A stretch of 64,000 nt of DNA from Congeria kusceri (Eukaryota; Mollusca; Bivalvia; Myida; Dreissenidae). Every line of letters begins with the position of its first letter. Within the stretch, counting starts at the first letter, position 1. The position numbers and the translations under genes were made by a program. The notes under the pieces were generated by a model, which saw nothing but the letters and a program-made list of their open reading frames with translations, was not told the DNA's origin and searched no databases. Shown one piece after another: positions 46,480-59,094 of the stretch. Where the stretch lies: contig JAPFQT010000389.1 in NCBI GenBank assembly GCA_027627225.1, positions 62,001 to 126,000 on the forward strand, in the 5' to 3' direction.

Positions 46480-49400
46480 CAAATTGATACATAGGTATTA
46501 TTTGATCTTATAAAAAATGAGTTATTTTTTTATATATTAAAAGTTCATTTTCTGAAGAGATAAGCTCTATAAATCTGTGCATGTTTGGGCTATGTCTATA
46601 ATAGAATGGAATGTATTTTACCCTTAGTTCCACAAATAATTTACATTCAAGAATAAAATGAAACTCATCTTCAAGTTTATTGCAAACAGTACATTTTCTT
46701 TGGTCTAAAGGGATAGGAGAAGCCCATCTGCCACTCTAAATATGTAATCTATGTGATGACAGGCACAGTGTAGAGAAACTTACTGGAAACTTTTTCACAT
46801 GACAAACATTCAGGTATGGTTGAAATTGAAAAATAGCAGTGTTTTTGTATAAGTCCGCTTTACTGGAGTTTTGAAGTATTTCGTTCCAATTGTGGATAAA
46901 CGTGTCGCTCAACCTTTGCTTAATAGCCAGAATAGCAAGCTTATTATCTCCAACATCTTGGAAAAGCCAGACAAAATAAAAAACCTAAATTGCTCAATAA
47001 ATCCCTCAATAAGGTACACCAATTTTTCTTATATGGACACACATCACTATCGTTCAGTAGAGTTAAATATACTTTTTTGTTAAATCATTATCCGGTGTTC
47101 TTAAAAGTTTAGTCCAATATTTAATTATATTTAAATATCGTCAGGTTTGAAAGTTAACACGACCGAGCTCACCATACACAAAATCATTTTTACTCCCAGT
47201 AATTGTTAGCAAAATTGCATGTGAACCCTTTCGATAGGCATGCCCTTAACAAATCCCCGCACTTCGCTATCATTATTTATAATTGGTGATATAAGTTTAT
47301 GAAATCGAATAAATCAAGTTTGTGGCTGATAATAATGTCTGTAAATGTATATAAATATTTGTTTAGTTTGAAAATAGCTTTTAAAGCTTGACCAGCAAGT
47401 GTATTTGCGGCCTCATAAAATGAACCACCAGGCGTGTATATAATACCAAGATAATTAAAACGGTTGACACTATCTATGGTTTGTTATCATAGTAAAACAC
47501 ATTGGCGGAACGACGACCGCCTTTTCGAAAAATCATTATTTTAGACGTGTCAGTATTCACAAGTTTTCATTTAAGACAGTACTCGTGTAATAAATTTAAA
47601 CCTCTTTGTAATTCTTCCGCAGTATTAGCAAAAATAATCATACTATCGGCGTAAAGTAAAAGAAACATTTTAAAAGAATTTACATATATGCCTTCTATAC
47701 CTTTCTCATAAAATTCGGCTTCCGAATCGTTCAAGTACATTGAAAACAAAAAAGGAGATAAACAATCACCTTGCCTAACGCCCAGCATGCATTCAAAGCT
47801 TTCGCTTAAAATGTTACCGTGTTTAACTTTTGATTTAATTGTGTTATACATTGACTTCATAATATCAAGTATATTTCCACGTATTTCCAATTTAATCAAC
47901 TTATATCATAGGTTATCTCTAACAATGTAATCAAAGACCTTAGTGAAATCTATAACAGCACAATATAACTGTTTGCCTTGATTAAGTACATGCGTTAATA
48001 AACCGTGTACTACAAAGATGTTATCAACTGTACGCATTTGTGATCGAAATCACACCTGCGCCTCAATAAAAACATACTACCGTAAGGCCCAATCTGTTAA
48101 CCTGTTGTTAAACATTTTTGTGAATATTTCCCCCAAAGTACTAAGCAATGTTATGCGTCTGTAATTATTGACTTCATTTAGACTGCCCTTTTTATGTAAT
48201 GGTATAATGTAACCCTCTGACCATGAAGATGGAAAGTAACCTAAGGAAAAAACTTTTATTAAATAGTATATGAAAATACTGCACAAGAACATCTTTTCCA
48301 TGAATGAAAAATTCATTTAAATACATATCAGGTCCAGCACTCTTACCAGGGTTTACTTTCTTAAGAGCCTTTTTAATTTCATTAGTTGATATGGGCAATT
48401 TAAATCATCAATCATAATTTTAAATTCGTCGTTTTCATATCTCTCCATGAAATGTAAAACATCGTCGTCGGGTGTAAAAATGTGTTATCAGGTTTATTTA
48501 TCCACTGGAAATAATGTTTAAAGGCATCTAATGTAATGTTTGACTGTTGTAAACCTGCTGAATGTTTTAGTAATTTCCAGTATAATTTGGCATTTTTAGA
48601 TCTTGCCTCTAACAATTTTTTAGTTTGGCCTTGGTCACATTCAGCATTAAAACACTGTTAATTAAAGTCCCAACAGTTATTAACCTGGCTTTGAAGTTTA
48701 TTTTCACTCTTAAAAATACGGAAGGCTAACCCTTAAAAAATATTATTAAATTTTGATAAACATGCATCAATGTAATAAGTCGTACATCTATTTACACTGT
48801 CTATCCACCCATTCATTTTATCAATAAATACTTGTGAGGATAACATTTCAGTATATGTACCTTTTTGTTCATTATCCCAAAACATATTGATAAGTCTGTT
48901 GCGTAAAATTAGTAGCATTTTCAGTATGTATGTTTGGGTTATTGAAAGAAAATGAAATATCAATTAAACAATGATCCCATCATATATTTGGTTCATTGAC
49001 AAAAAATGTATGAATTAACTGAAATACGTTTGGATTAGCTAACACGTAGTCAACTACTCTCGAACCAGATCTGCCTACATAAGTGTATCTACCCTCCGAA
49101 TCCCCATACTCGGGCATTTAAAATGCGCAATCCGGTTTGTTTACACAAATCTATAAAACACTGAACATTACTATTTAAACGCCCTTTGTCATGAGAACAA
49201 CGTAATTTGCATTCATCAGGTACATTCTCATCAGGTAGAAAATCGCTATTTTTACCATTTTCAAACTGTACAAAATCTTGCAAATCTGACGTGTGCGCAT
49301 TCATGTAGCCACAAACAATTAAATTGAATAAGTTTACACTTTTAGAGTCAATATCAATAATAAACTCGATCAAGTGTTTTATGGCAATCAAGTACGGCTT

Positions 49401-50040
49401 GTCGAGAACTACCCTACGGAACAACATAACTCAGACATTAATATAAATCATTGTTAAGGCTGACTTTTGATGCCTCATTTTTAACGCATATAATATCATT
49501 TTGTGACTGAAAAACTAAAGTGTTCTTACTGACATACTCGTTTCTTATATAGACAATAATACAGCCAGACGCTCGCTTACTAGTTTTTCAATTTTCAGTT
49601 CTGTTTAGTTCATAATACTCAAATCTATCAAACGTTAAGTCGGGAAACTCATGTGCCCGTGTCTCAGTCAACAAGACAACATCATGACATTTGAATATAT
49701 TTTCCAGTTCTTGAGTGTGGAATTTATTCGATCTGCGCGTGGAAAGTCCCTGAATGTTCAGTACCGCACAGCGCAGATTGGCCTTCTTAACACCGTCCTA
49801 CTTTATAACATCGCTCGGTTGACCGTTCACAACTCCCATGCCGCCCACGGTGACACCTGGAGCTGAGTTATTAATAGACACACACGCAGTCAAATTGCTA
49901 TTTTTGGAAACAGACAAGTCCGCAGGCCTATTTTGGGAAGACTCACGACTTTTACTGCCCTGTCGATTGTACGGTTTTGCACACTGTGGGTGTTTTTCTC
50001 ACGTTCTACGCATTATGGGTATGCGCTACTTTCCAGCATA
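46480..50040 (-). pseudogene. LINE ORF2 (endonuclease + reverse transcriptase), decayed
   Basis: Read on the minus strand. The AP-endonuclease domain begins near 49770 (LNIQGLSTRRSNKFH, then DVVLLTETRAHEFP), with GYMNAHT near 49300, RSGSRVVDYVLANP near 49060 and a WDHC where SDH is expected near 48975. RT follows: VNPGKSAGPD near 48340, FPSSWSEGYIIPLHKKGS and NNYRRITLLSTLGEIF near 48200, GVRQGDCLSPFLFSMYLND near 47770, and YADS (for YADD) near 47650. A C-terminal zinc motif CTVCNKLEDEFHFILEC lies near 46690. Many stops and frameshifts make it inactive. These enzymes nick target DNA and prime reverse transcription. It sits antisense within intron 2 of FBA gene B. Clade not assigned. Confidence 0.85.
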
Positions 50041-50154
50041 GCTCGCAGTGGTTGATTTAACATCGCATTGAGGTTAGATATCAGTAAATCAATGTGTTTC
50101 CCTCTGTTTTACATTCGAAATATTGCCTTGTACTATAATTCCTTTTTCCTTCTG

Positions 50155-50525
50155 CTATGAAAAGCATTTAACAATGTCAGACATGCCTTTTGTGGTTATT
50201 TCTAATATCCTCTGTGTTTTTTGGAAAATTTTTGTGCATTTCCTTGGAGGCTAACTTTAAGGATTTGCTTTTGGGGTGTGTTTACTGTGGCATGGGGCTT
50301 TTGTCGAAATATGACTGCCGAAAATCTATTTTCTACCGGTATCTGCATTTAGATGTGACGCATTTACTTAGAAGTAACATGCCATATCTATTTTTGCAAT
50401 TTTAGGAAGAGGAAAGATTCAACTTTTAACAGACACAAAGCTTGCACAATCTGAAATCTGAAAGTTTGCCGTGTTATAATGGGAATGGGATTTACTGGCA
50501 TCTAACCTTGAATGTTTACACAAAA
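50155..50525 (+). repeat. Second copy of the 22.3-kb dispersed repeat
   Basis: Homologous in opposite orientation to 22290-22690 and inserted between LINE ORF1 and ORF2. The frame that is open at 22.3 kb is interrupted here (a 71-codon piece at 50190-50405 ends at TAG). Confidence 0.65.
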
Positions 50526-50939
50526 CAAAAGTGAAAGTAGCTTTTTATAATTAACACGCTAAGCAGCGTTAAACACGAAATGCTATTATTTTATTTCAGA
50601 TAAATATATTCTACTATCAGTGTTAACTGAATATATGACTGATTAATGGTATGAATAAATTAATTTCATGAAACAACTTTCATTCGCGGAAGTGCTTCAT
50701 GCGTAAGCACATTTTGCCGTTTGGGGCGAAATAATGCGGTTAAGTACAGAGGTTTGGCGTGTGACGTCATCCTCTGTGTATAGAATGGCGTTTTCGGCCT
50801 TTGTCAATGAACGTGAATCACGTGGTCGACCTAGTGTAGTAATGTTCTCGTGCTAATTTATATTTGGGTTGCTGGCATCCCATAACATTGATTTCACTGC
50901 TGTTTCCTCGGATTTTGAAGAATTAAGATCTCATTAAAG

Positions 50940-51240
50940 GCAATCTCATTAAAATCAAATCCTAACATTGTTAGTATCTTAAGACATCGTATAACAAACA
51001 GGTCACGTTCAAATGACCTTCCGAACAATAAAATATCAGCTTGCTGCGCCCAATGAAATAGCCTTTTGCGCAGCAATGTTTAGCCACGGGTTTTGAAAAG
51101 TGATGCATTTCTAGCAAATCCTCGGGGATAAATCATTTACAGTTAATTTTCACGTGGATAAAGTGGTACCTTAGGCGAGTAAACATCCAAAGTTCACGGT
51201 CATTTTGTGCATAGTATTTGTGCTCTATATATGGAGCTAT
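50940..51240. repeat. Direct repeat flanking LINE ORF1, copy 1
   Basis: Near-identical to 53120-53420: 'CCTTCCGAACAATAAAATATCAGC..GCTGCGCCCAATGAAAT', 'AGTGGTACC.TAGGCGAGTAAA', 'CATAGTATTT'. The two copies bracket the ORF1 block about 2.2 kb apart. The origin is unclear: a duplicated LINE 5' region or two insertions. Confidence 0.75.
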
Positions 51241-51499
51241 ACCACAACATTTTGAAGGCAACACTTTGATTGGCTCCTGAAAAGGTCATCTGAACGTGAC
51301 CCCTAATGCGAAGTCATCAGATCTAGTCAGCGGATAATATAGTAGCTTCAGACTTTAGATGATTTTAATGAGATTGTGTTTGAAGGGAGCCCAGAAGATG
51401 ACATTGTACAGGTTGCATCCATGGAAGTCTCAACCAAATTCAATTGTTGGCAGCTAGTGGTGCTTGGGTTATTGATTACACACACGTTGGCAATTTGCT

Positions 51500-52688
51500 G
51501 TACTTCCGAGTTAACTACGCTGGAGTTCGGGAAAGTGCCACCCGGGACACTTGCAGATCCATCGCCTCATTATTTACTATGTGGGATTGAGATTGAGAGG
51601 CACAGCTTTGTGCAGCAACATCAAGCAACATGGCCAAAGTAGGTGGGACAAAGCTGAACTGACCTGCATTAGCGTAATGATACTGCTGCGCAGTGAATTC
51701 AGGCGGTGGGTTATCACTGGCACTGATGTGTGGGGTTTGACCGTTCCTATGTTGCCCGGTTTTGCCAGCCTTTTTTGCCTCGATGTATTTGCCCCATTCT
51801 GGAAGTTCATCCTGTATGATTGTACCATCCTGGATAAGTTTTGCCGGCTTCACAGTATGAACCTTGGACCTCAGATTTTGCTGTTTCAAAGTTTTGTGTT
51901 TTGGCCATAGGCGACCACGGGCCTCTTGAATTTCACGTGGAACATCCTAGTCAATGGACAAGTTTGTATTTCTAAATCGACGCACATTGCTCATTATAAG
52001 CTCCACGTTTCCACGTTACCGTAATCCCGAACATTGACAATGGTTGGTCTACAGTCGGTTTAAATTGTGTTGATAATGAAGGGATCAACCATTGTTTGTA
52101 AATAGGGGGAATCGTGGTTTTCTGTTTACAAACACGCTGTAAACGTATGTATTTTAAATCGTTCGATTTACCTGTATCCATCAGTCCATGTTTATAACGG
52201 ATCTCACTGGCATTTTTACCGACTGTATTTTGGTGTAGCTTGTTGTGTTTTATTTTGCCCGAGTCGGTGCGCTCTAGCTATGTAAATATTGCGCGGGTAT
52301 TTATATTTACAATGTCAAGGTATTTTTTCAAAAAGTCAATAATAAGTTGATTGCAATGTTCACTGATGTTTTCAACAAAGCCACGAAATATAAGGTTATT
52401 TCGTCGTGATCTGGCTTAGATATCATTGGATTTGTAAGCCAATGTTTTCAAGAAATCAGAATGAGAATTTGTTGTTAAAACGACCTGGTTGAGTTTTTCA
52501 TTTATGGAAACTACCGAGTTTTGCAAACTCATTATGTTCGTACTACAATGTACTTGGTCGCTTCGAATGAAGGTAGCTCATCAAACGTATTTTAGTATTT
52601 TGTCATCTAAAGTACTGTGCCCAAAATCTTGCCTTTAGATGTTTTGTTTACTCGATCCGCTTGACAGCTCGTTTTCCCACTCAGCCAT
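51500..52688 (-). pseudogene. LINE ORF1 (RNA-binding protein), decayed
   Basis: On the minus strand an ATG at 52688 starts MAEWENELSSGSSKQN. Further on come pieces typical of LINE ORF1 RRM/CTD regions: RRNNLIFRGFVENISEHC near 52390, RPTIVNVRDYGNVET near 52040, and a C-terminal block AKLIQDGTIIQDELPEWGKY near 51830 in a 124-codon clean frame (51515-51889). Stops are frequent before that. The order ORF1 then ORF2 on the same strand suggests one LINE, split by about 1.4 kb of later insertions (50.1-51.4 kb). ORF1 proteins coat LINE RNA; this one is dead. Confidence 0.75.
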
Positions 52689-53119
52689 GGCGCCAAAACT
52701 GTTCTTCACGGGTACAGAAAAATCACGGAAATAAATCCATCTCAAAACACTATAATACCTAGTTGTGAGCACAGTATATCAAACTTCATCAAACTTCATG
52801 TATCCATACACTATTCTGTCCACTTTTATCACTATTGACTTACAAGGAGTATAGAAATGTTAAATTTTATCACCAGCAAAATTTTCACTGTAAACACTGA
52901 AACATGTGACCGGTCAAAAGACCGTAGAAGTATGTAATTGTGACCTTTTTCCAACTGAAGTTAACAGTGTCACTCTATACATGTTCAACCAATAATGTTA
53001 TGTTCAGAGAGTAGCATACAATGTTGCATTTGGGAAAAGTTGTGTTTGTTGATGAGTTGAAATGTTTTAGCATGTTTGTAAAGGGTACCTAACTTGCACA
53101 ATTTTATATCAATCTTATT

Positions 53120-53420
53120 AAAAACAATGTTAGCATCTGAAGGCATCGTATAACAGGGCACGTGACAATGACCTTCCGAACAATAAAATATCAGCCCTGC
53201 TGCGCCCAATGAAATTGCCTTTTGCATAGCAATGTTTTGCCACGGTTTTTGAAAAGTGATTTATTTCCAGCTGATCCTCGGGAAAATAAATCATTGACAG
53301 TTAATGTTCAGGCGGGTAACAATGGATATAGTGGTACCCTAGGCGAGTAAAGATCCAAAGTTCACGCTAATTTTGTGCATAGTATTTCTGGTTTATAAAT
53401 TAAGTTATACCAGAATAAGA
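53120..53420. repeat. Direct repeat flanking LINE ORF1, copy 2
   Basis: See the partner at 50940-51240. Same orientation, with small indels (for example an added GGCGGGTAACAATGG near 53312). Confidence 0.75.
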
Positions 53421-53585
53421 ATCGGGAACAAGAAATAACACTTTCACAACGAGTCACAAATAACCGATTTAGCGCTTTAATTAAATGGTCTTATTCCAGG
53501 ACACCCAGCAATCGTGATACATCGACTATCTCAGAAATTCTCCGAAAGATAGATCTCGTGTCTATCATGGAGCCATTTTGGTTTG

Positions 53586-54048
53586 AGGTCACAATACACT
53601 AAATAAATAAGAGATGTAGGGCTGTACTCTCTAAATAAATCAACAAGTTTAACTCGAAGACATATTTTAAGGTTTAGATACTTGCTTTGATATTCTTTTT
53701 TGGAGATGTTGGTAGGGTAAGCATTGGTATGCACAAACAAATCACTGATATGTTTTAAGATTGGAGACTACAGTATGACACTTGCGCCGAGGCGGGTTAC
53801 ATTCAACTAGAAAGGAGCCGCTAAAAAGATGTTGATATAACAGTCAACTTTGTTTAGCGTCGAGTTCTTTCTTACATAGCACATGACATACCCTTTTTAT
53901 TGCTTAAATCAATTCAGCTTAGAATGCTCTTTAAGAAAAGGTATGGTTATGAGGGTCCCTATGTGCAAAATGTTGCATTTATTTTTGGTCAACGTTATCG
54001 CTTTTACATTAAATTACATAAGGATTGGAATTAGTATATTGTAACCTA
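53586..54048. repeat. 460-bp repeat, copy 1
   Basis: Starts AGGTCACAATACACTAAATA and ends ATTGTAACCT, so its outermost 11 bases are inverted repeats (AGGTYACAATA). A very similar copy in the same orientation begins 980 bp downstream at 54566. No coding. Either two MITE insertions or LTR-like ends of a short element. Confidence 0.8.
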
Positions 54049-54565
54049 AACAGGGAGCGGCACTAAAGGGGCAATGTGTACACAAAAGCACCATGTTACT
54101 GTGTAGTTTTATTGGCTGTATTAAGTTTCATGGAAAACATGCGATAAATATCATGATTTTAATATGCATTACGATTTTTACCGCGAAAACCGCCTTTCCA
54201 AGTAAAAAACTAAAGAAAAACAGTACGGAAACCCGCCTTGTGCATCTTGCAGCACACTAAATCATGCTAAAACCAAAAAGAACACGTTTTATACAATATT
54301 TATCTCTATTGCATGAAAGTATGTAAACATATGCTAGTATTTTGACTGATGTCTATGAATCCAGTACACAATTTGACTCAGGCACCCCATATAATCAAAG
54401 CACTGAAAACAACTTAAGCCAGATGGCTTATCAGGCATCATTCTCAAATGCGTTTTCAAGCATTTCTACTTTGTGGATCGGTCTGAAATTTGCACATCAG
54501 AAATATGTTAATAATGATGTAGAATTGTTATTTTTTCGCGATATCAAAACTCTAAGTTGTCTTAT

Positions 54566-55025
54566 AGGTCACAATACACTAAATAAATAAGAGATGTAGG
54601 GCTGTACTCTCTAAATAAATCAACAAGTTTAACTCAAAGACATGTTTTAAGGTTTATACACTTGCTTTGAGATTCTTTTTTGGAGGTGTTGGAAGGCAAG
54701 CATTGGTATGCACAAATAAATCACTGATATATTTTAAGATTGGAGACTACAGTATAACACTTGCGCTGAGGCGGGTTACATTCAACTAGCAAGTAGCGCT
54801 AAAAAGATGTTGATAAAACAGTCAACTTTGTTTAGCGTCGAGTTCTTTCTTACATAACACATGACATACACTTTTTATTGCTTAAATCAATTCGGTTTAG
54901 AATGCTCTTTAAGAAAATGTATGGTTGTGAGGTCCCTATGTGCAAAATGTTGCATTTATTTTTGGTCAAAATTATCGCTTTTACATTAAATTACATAAGG
55001 ATTGGAATAAGTATGTTGTAACCTT
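54566..55025. repeat. 460-bp repeat, copy 2
   Basis: Collinear with 53586-54048 with only scattered substitutions and short indels. The same AGGTCACAATA start and GTTGTAACCT end are present. Confidence 0.8.
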
Positions 55026-56534
55026 GATACACCCAACGCGTGATCCGCCTGTGTTATAAGGCTATAAACGACGCGCGTTAAAATAGCACCACATTCTATG
55101 TCGAAACGATGATAAAAGAAGAAAAGAAGATGTACCTTTTATGGACATCTTGATCTATTATCCAAAAGGCATACTTTACAAACATCATTTCAATAAATTT
55201 TAATCCGATATCGAAACGGATTGTAGTGTTTACAAACTGTCCAAACTGAAAGCGAAACTAGCCTTACTAGTGAAACAGATTTTAAGTTAAATTATACTGG
55301 TAAAACAAGGTTTAGAGGAAGAATCGAATAAAGATAATGAAAATATCTACACAATACGGACTGCCATTGCCTTTTACTAATGGCTTAGGTAAAATAACAT
55401 GATTTATTAATTGATTTATTATTTTTTTCTTATTTAATGTACTTAATAAATTTTATGTTGTTAATGTTATTATCATAAAGTAAATAGATTTTATGTTGTT
55501 AATGTTATTATCATCAAGTATTATGATATTCCACAGTATATCCATTAATGTGTATACAATAATTAAATGTATGCAGTTCAATAGTATTTCTGTTATTATT
55601 ATTAGTATTACTATTATTATTATTATTATATTTTTTATATATTTAGTTTCATTGTATTCATTAACATTTATCTAATGTCCATGGTTTCTTATTAGTAATT
55701 TACCATAAGTGTATGTGATTATAGTGTTTCTGCAGCATTAATATTATTACTTAAGCTATGAATAGTTGGCATACGACTAATTTAAGTCTAAATAACATTA
55801 TACTTTTTGTTTACGTTTACCTTTACATCGCATGTTAATTAAAAATAAGTTCCTTACAATTTAGTCACATGTCTCTTTTTTACAGGTGAACTGAATTTTG
55901 CCAGTCTGTGATTAATATGGTGGCTGTGACTGGTATCCCTACAAGAGCTCAATGAGAACGTTCAGTTTAGAAACTCAACTAGAGTGTAAATAATCTGGCA
56001 GACCAACCAAATATTATCCATCTTGAAGAAAATTAAATATAGAAATATGTTAAGAATAAACACATTAGAAATCACTACGAAATTTAGATAATAATTTTCA
56101 ATTAAATCAACTAATCAATTGAAATTAATACTAACAACAAGATTTATTTGTACATTCGTTTCCCAATTAACCATTTTAATTTGAGAAATTCCCAATTTCA
56201 AACAGGTACTTCCCAAAAAGGTCAGAAAAAGGCCTAATTTTCCCTAAGGATTTACGAACACCTTTAGGGTATTCTTAGCACAGTGTTTGAAAGAGTATAA
56301 TAAGTGGTCAGTCGTGGATAATATTATTAAACGTCACAATAATTTGATTTTATTCCTTTTTCTGTTTAGCTTTACTAAGCAACATATTTGTAAGTGTATC
56401 CCCTCACTATACTGTAAAATAAAGGAGCTATATGTTGTCAATAAATAAAACCTGGCATACATTATTGTTTGATTGTAAAGGTACAAAACAAAATTAAGGA
56501 CGTTTTTGAAACCAGGTATATATTTGCATTTCAG
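55026..56534. other. End of intron 2 of FBA gene B
   Basis: AT-rich, with an ATT run at about 55595-55635 and no other feature. It terminates in the acceptor GCATTTCAG before exon 3. Confidence 0.5.
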
Positions 56535-57222
56535 ATGGATCAATTTATTGCTGGGTTACCTCCTATGATAGCTGCTGTAAATATACGTTTGTAGATGTAC
56601 ACGAAGAAGGCTGCAGTGAATATTTCCTTGATGTTGTGAGGCCAAGCACTTGTGTATCAGAATGGTAAGCAACAGTTATGCAGTCATCTGTGACCCTAAT
56701 CTAAGATTTGATCTAAATCACCAAGGCGGAAACCTGTTTTGGAGATTTGCTATACCCAATTTTATCAGTGTTCATTGAAATCATGCTAATGACTGGTCAT
56801 TTCAGTGGTTAGTTTATTAAACGTTGTGTCATGACAAAAATGTTTCTTTTCCGCCTTTGTGCGTGTGTCATTGACTAAATTGCCGTGTCAGTACTGTAAC
56901 ATCAATAACAATAGACATTACAATAGAGCAATATTACTGTTCTAATATATGCCCACCAATTGATTATGCCACTTTGATTGTGGAGCCAAATATAAGTTGA
57001 AAGTAGCGTTGCTTGCAGAGAAAAGGGAGTTGCCCGTATATTGGCAGGAGCCGATAGCATACAACTGCTTATATGACTTTAAAGTTGTACTACCAGCAGG
57101 TAGAGACTGGTTCAAAGTAAGTTCACAGTAACTGTTATTATTAAACACATTTGTAATATGTTGTTTGGCCACAACAGCGCACAACATACAAATTGGTGTG
57201 GAAGGAATCAAGCTGATTTATT

Positions 57223-58640
57223 ATGCTCCCCGAATTTTTTTTCGGGGGAGCATATAGTCGTCGTTTTGTACGTCTATCCGTCCCTCTTTCCGCCCGTCCG
57301 TCCGTCCGCCCGTCCTTCCATCCCGTTTTCTAGTCCGGACTATTTCTCAGCAACTACTGGCCAGAATTCAGTCAAACTTCATGGCAAGCTTCATTGCAAA
57401 GAGGAGGTGTGCACTGAACCATGACATTCCGCTTCAACGAATTTTTTTTCAGAGTAATGGGACTTTGAAAATTATGAAATAAGTATATAATAAACAATTC
57501 TTGTCCGGTCTATTTCTACGCAACTACTGGCCAGAATTCAATGAAACTTTATGGAAAGCTTTATTACCACTAAGAAGGTGTGCAATGAACCAGGACTTTC
57601 CGTTTAAATGATTTTTCATAGAGTTATGGGAATTTGAAGTGTTCATAAATTGTTATATATAGTGCACAAACCTTGTCCGTTCTATTTCTCATCAACTACT
57701 GGCCAGAATACAATGAAAATTCCCGGGAAGCTTCATTATTAAGAGAAGGTGTGCACTGAACAAGGATGTTCTGCTTCAATGATTTTTTCCCGGAGTTATG
57801 AGACATTGAAGATTCTGAAATAATTATATAGTGCACAATTCTTGTCCCGTCTGGAAAACTTTATGGGAAGCTTCATAACCATGAGGACGTGTGCACTGAA
57901 CCAATACGCTCTACCTCAATAATTGTTCCCAGAGTTATGGGTCTTTGAAGATTTCTGAAATAAGTATATAGAGCACAATTCTTATCCGGTCTATTTCTAC
58001 ACAACTTCTTGGCAGATAGCAATGAAACTTTATGGGAAGGTGTGCAATTAACCAGGACGTTGTGCTTCAATGATTTGTGAAACTCAGAGTTATGTGACTT
58101 TGAAGATTGTTGTAATTAGTACGAGTATAGTGCACAGTTCGTGTCAGCGCTATTTCTCCGCAACTGTAGGCAAGATTACAATGACACTTTATAAAAAAAA
58201 ACTTCATTACCATTAGGAGTTGTGCACTGTACCAAGATGTGATTTTTAGTTAGAGGACTTTGATGATAGCTGAAATTAGTATATTGTGTACAACTCTTTT
58301 TCAGAATTCAATGAAAATTTATGGGAGTCTTCATTACCAAGAAGGTGTGTGCCCAGTAGCAGGACGTTCCGCTTCAGTGACTTACTTGAAGTTATTGTCC
58401 TTTGAAGATTGTTGAAATTAGTATATAGTGCACAATTCTATATTTCTGGAACTGCTGTATGAAATTCAGTGATACTTGGTGGAAAGTTAAATACCCAGGA
58501 TAATGGTATGTTTGTGTCATGCTCAAATGCAGTTTTGACAGCATATGTGGTCCTTCATTTCTAGTTTTTTTATAGTTATTTTAATATCTTTGCCCTTCTC
58601 ATTGCATTCCCATTACTTGGCAAAGTGCATTGGGGAGCAT
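57223..58640 (+). mobile_element. GGGGAGCAT element, copy 2, in intron 4 of FBA gene B
   Basis: The start hairpin ATGCTCCCCGAA/TTCGGGGGAGCAT is perfect here, followed by CCGTCCGTCCGTCCGCCCGT and about eight imperfect 140-170-bp units ('TTGTCCGGTCTATTTCT', 'CTACTGGCCAGAATTCA', 'GGGAAGCTTCATTACCA'). It ends TTGGGGAGCAT. The ATGCTCCCC/GGGGAGCAT ends behave as short TIRs. Non-coding. Confidence 0.75.
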
Positions 58641-59094
58641 CGATTAGTTTACTGATATTTTTGTTTAAGAAAGCTGTGTACATTTTATGGTGCGTGTAAG
58701 CAAGAACAAGTTCGTTGGTGCAGTGAACGGTATTTTAATATAGTGAAATTATGTGCCCCAAATTTAACCATCTTATAATTTTTTAATAGTTGTTTAATAT
58801 TCAATCAATATTTTTCTAGTTCTACCCAAAATGATTGTATATACCATATACTTGCGACAGAGTAAATATAAACCTATACATACATTGTAAACCGATTGAT
58901 TTTCAGGCTGAACACGTGTTCAAGGACTATCCAGCAGGTGTGCGGTACGTTGGCTTTATCACAAGGGGAAGGATACGCAGTACTGGAGAGGACATTTTGG
59001 GGCCAAGTTCACCCTGGCAACAGTTGTCATTGACTTCACTCATACAGCTGTAATAGTACGTGACACCGTTCCTGATGTTCCTCCATCTGTGTAA

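Larger units (their letters stand above)
41803..59094 (+). pseudogene. F-box/FBA gene B, five exons, three lesions
   Basis: Paralogue of the gene at 8359-11643. Exons: 41803-42100, 45555-45653, 56535-56664, about 56970-57116, and 58907-59094. Exon 1 has ATG at 41842 and a good F-box (ISEIPDEILFEVFHRLPL, then CKRFAALVDLQGFWKQK), the Skp1-binding module of SCF ubiquitin ligases. Exons 2-5 encode the FBA fold (KYWVVTKSG, YCWVTSYDSCCKY, FDCGAKYKLKVALL, HVFKDYPAGVRY). Lesions: TAG at 42022-42024 where gene A has GAG; the AG acceptor of exon 4 is absent (TTCTAG in gene A, TTCTAA here) and an in-frame TGA lies at 56961-56963; one base is lost near 58952-58958, shifting the frame before the conserved W-R-G-H-F-G-A block. 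The introns are 3.5, 10.9, 0.3 and 1.8 kb and full of transposons. It is probably a pseudogene; assembly error at all three sites is the alternative. Confidence 0.85.

Noticed and set aside
51376..51642. Plus-strand 88-codon frame with a signal-like hydrophobic segment
   Set aside because: It overlaps the antisense of LINE ORF1 and its flank, and has no independent support.
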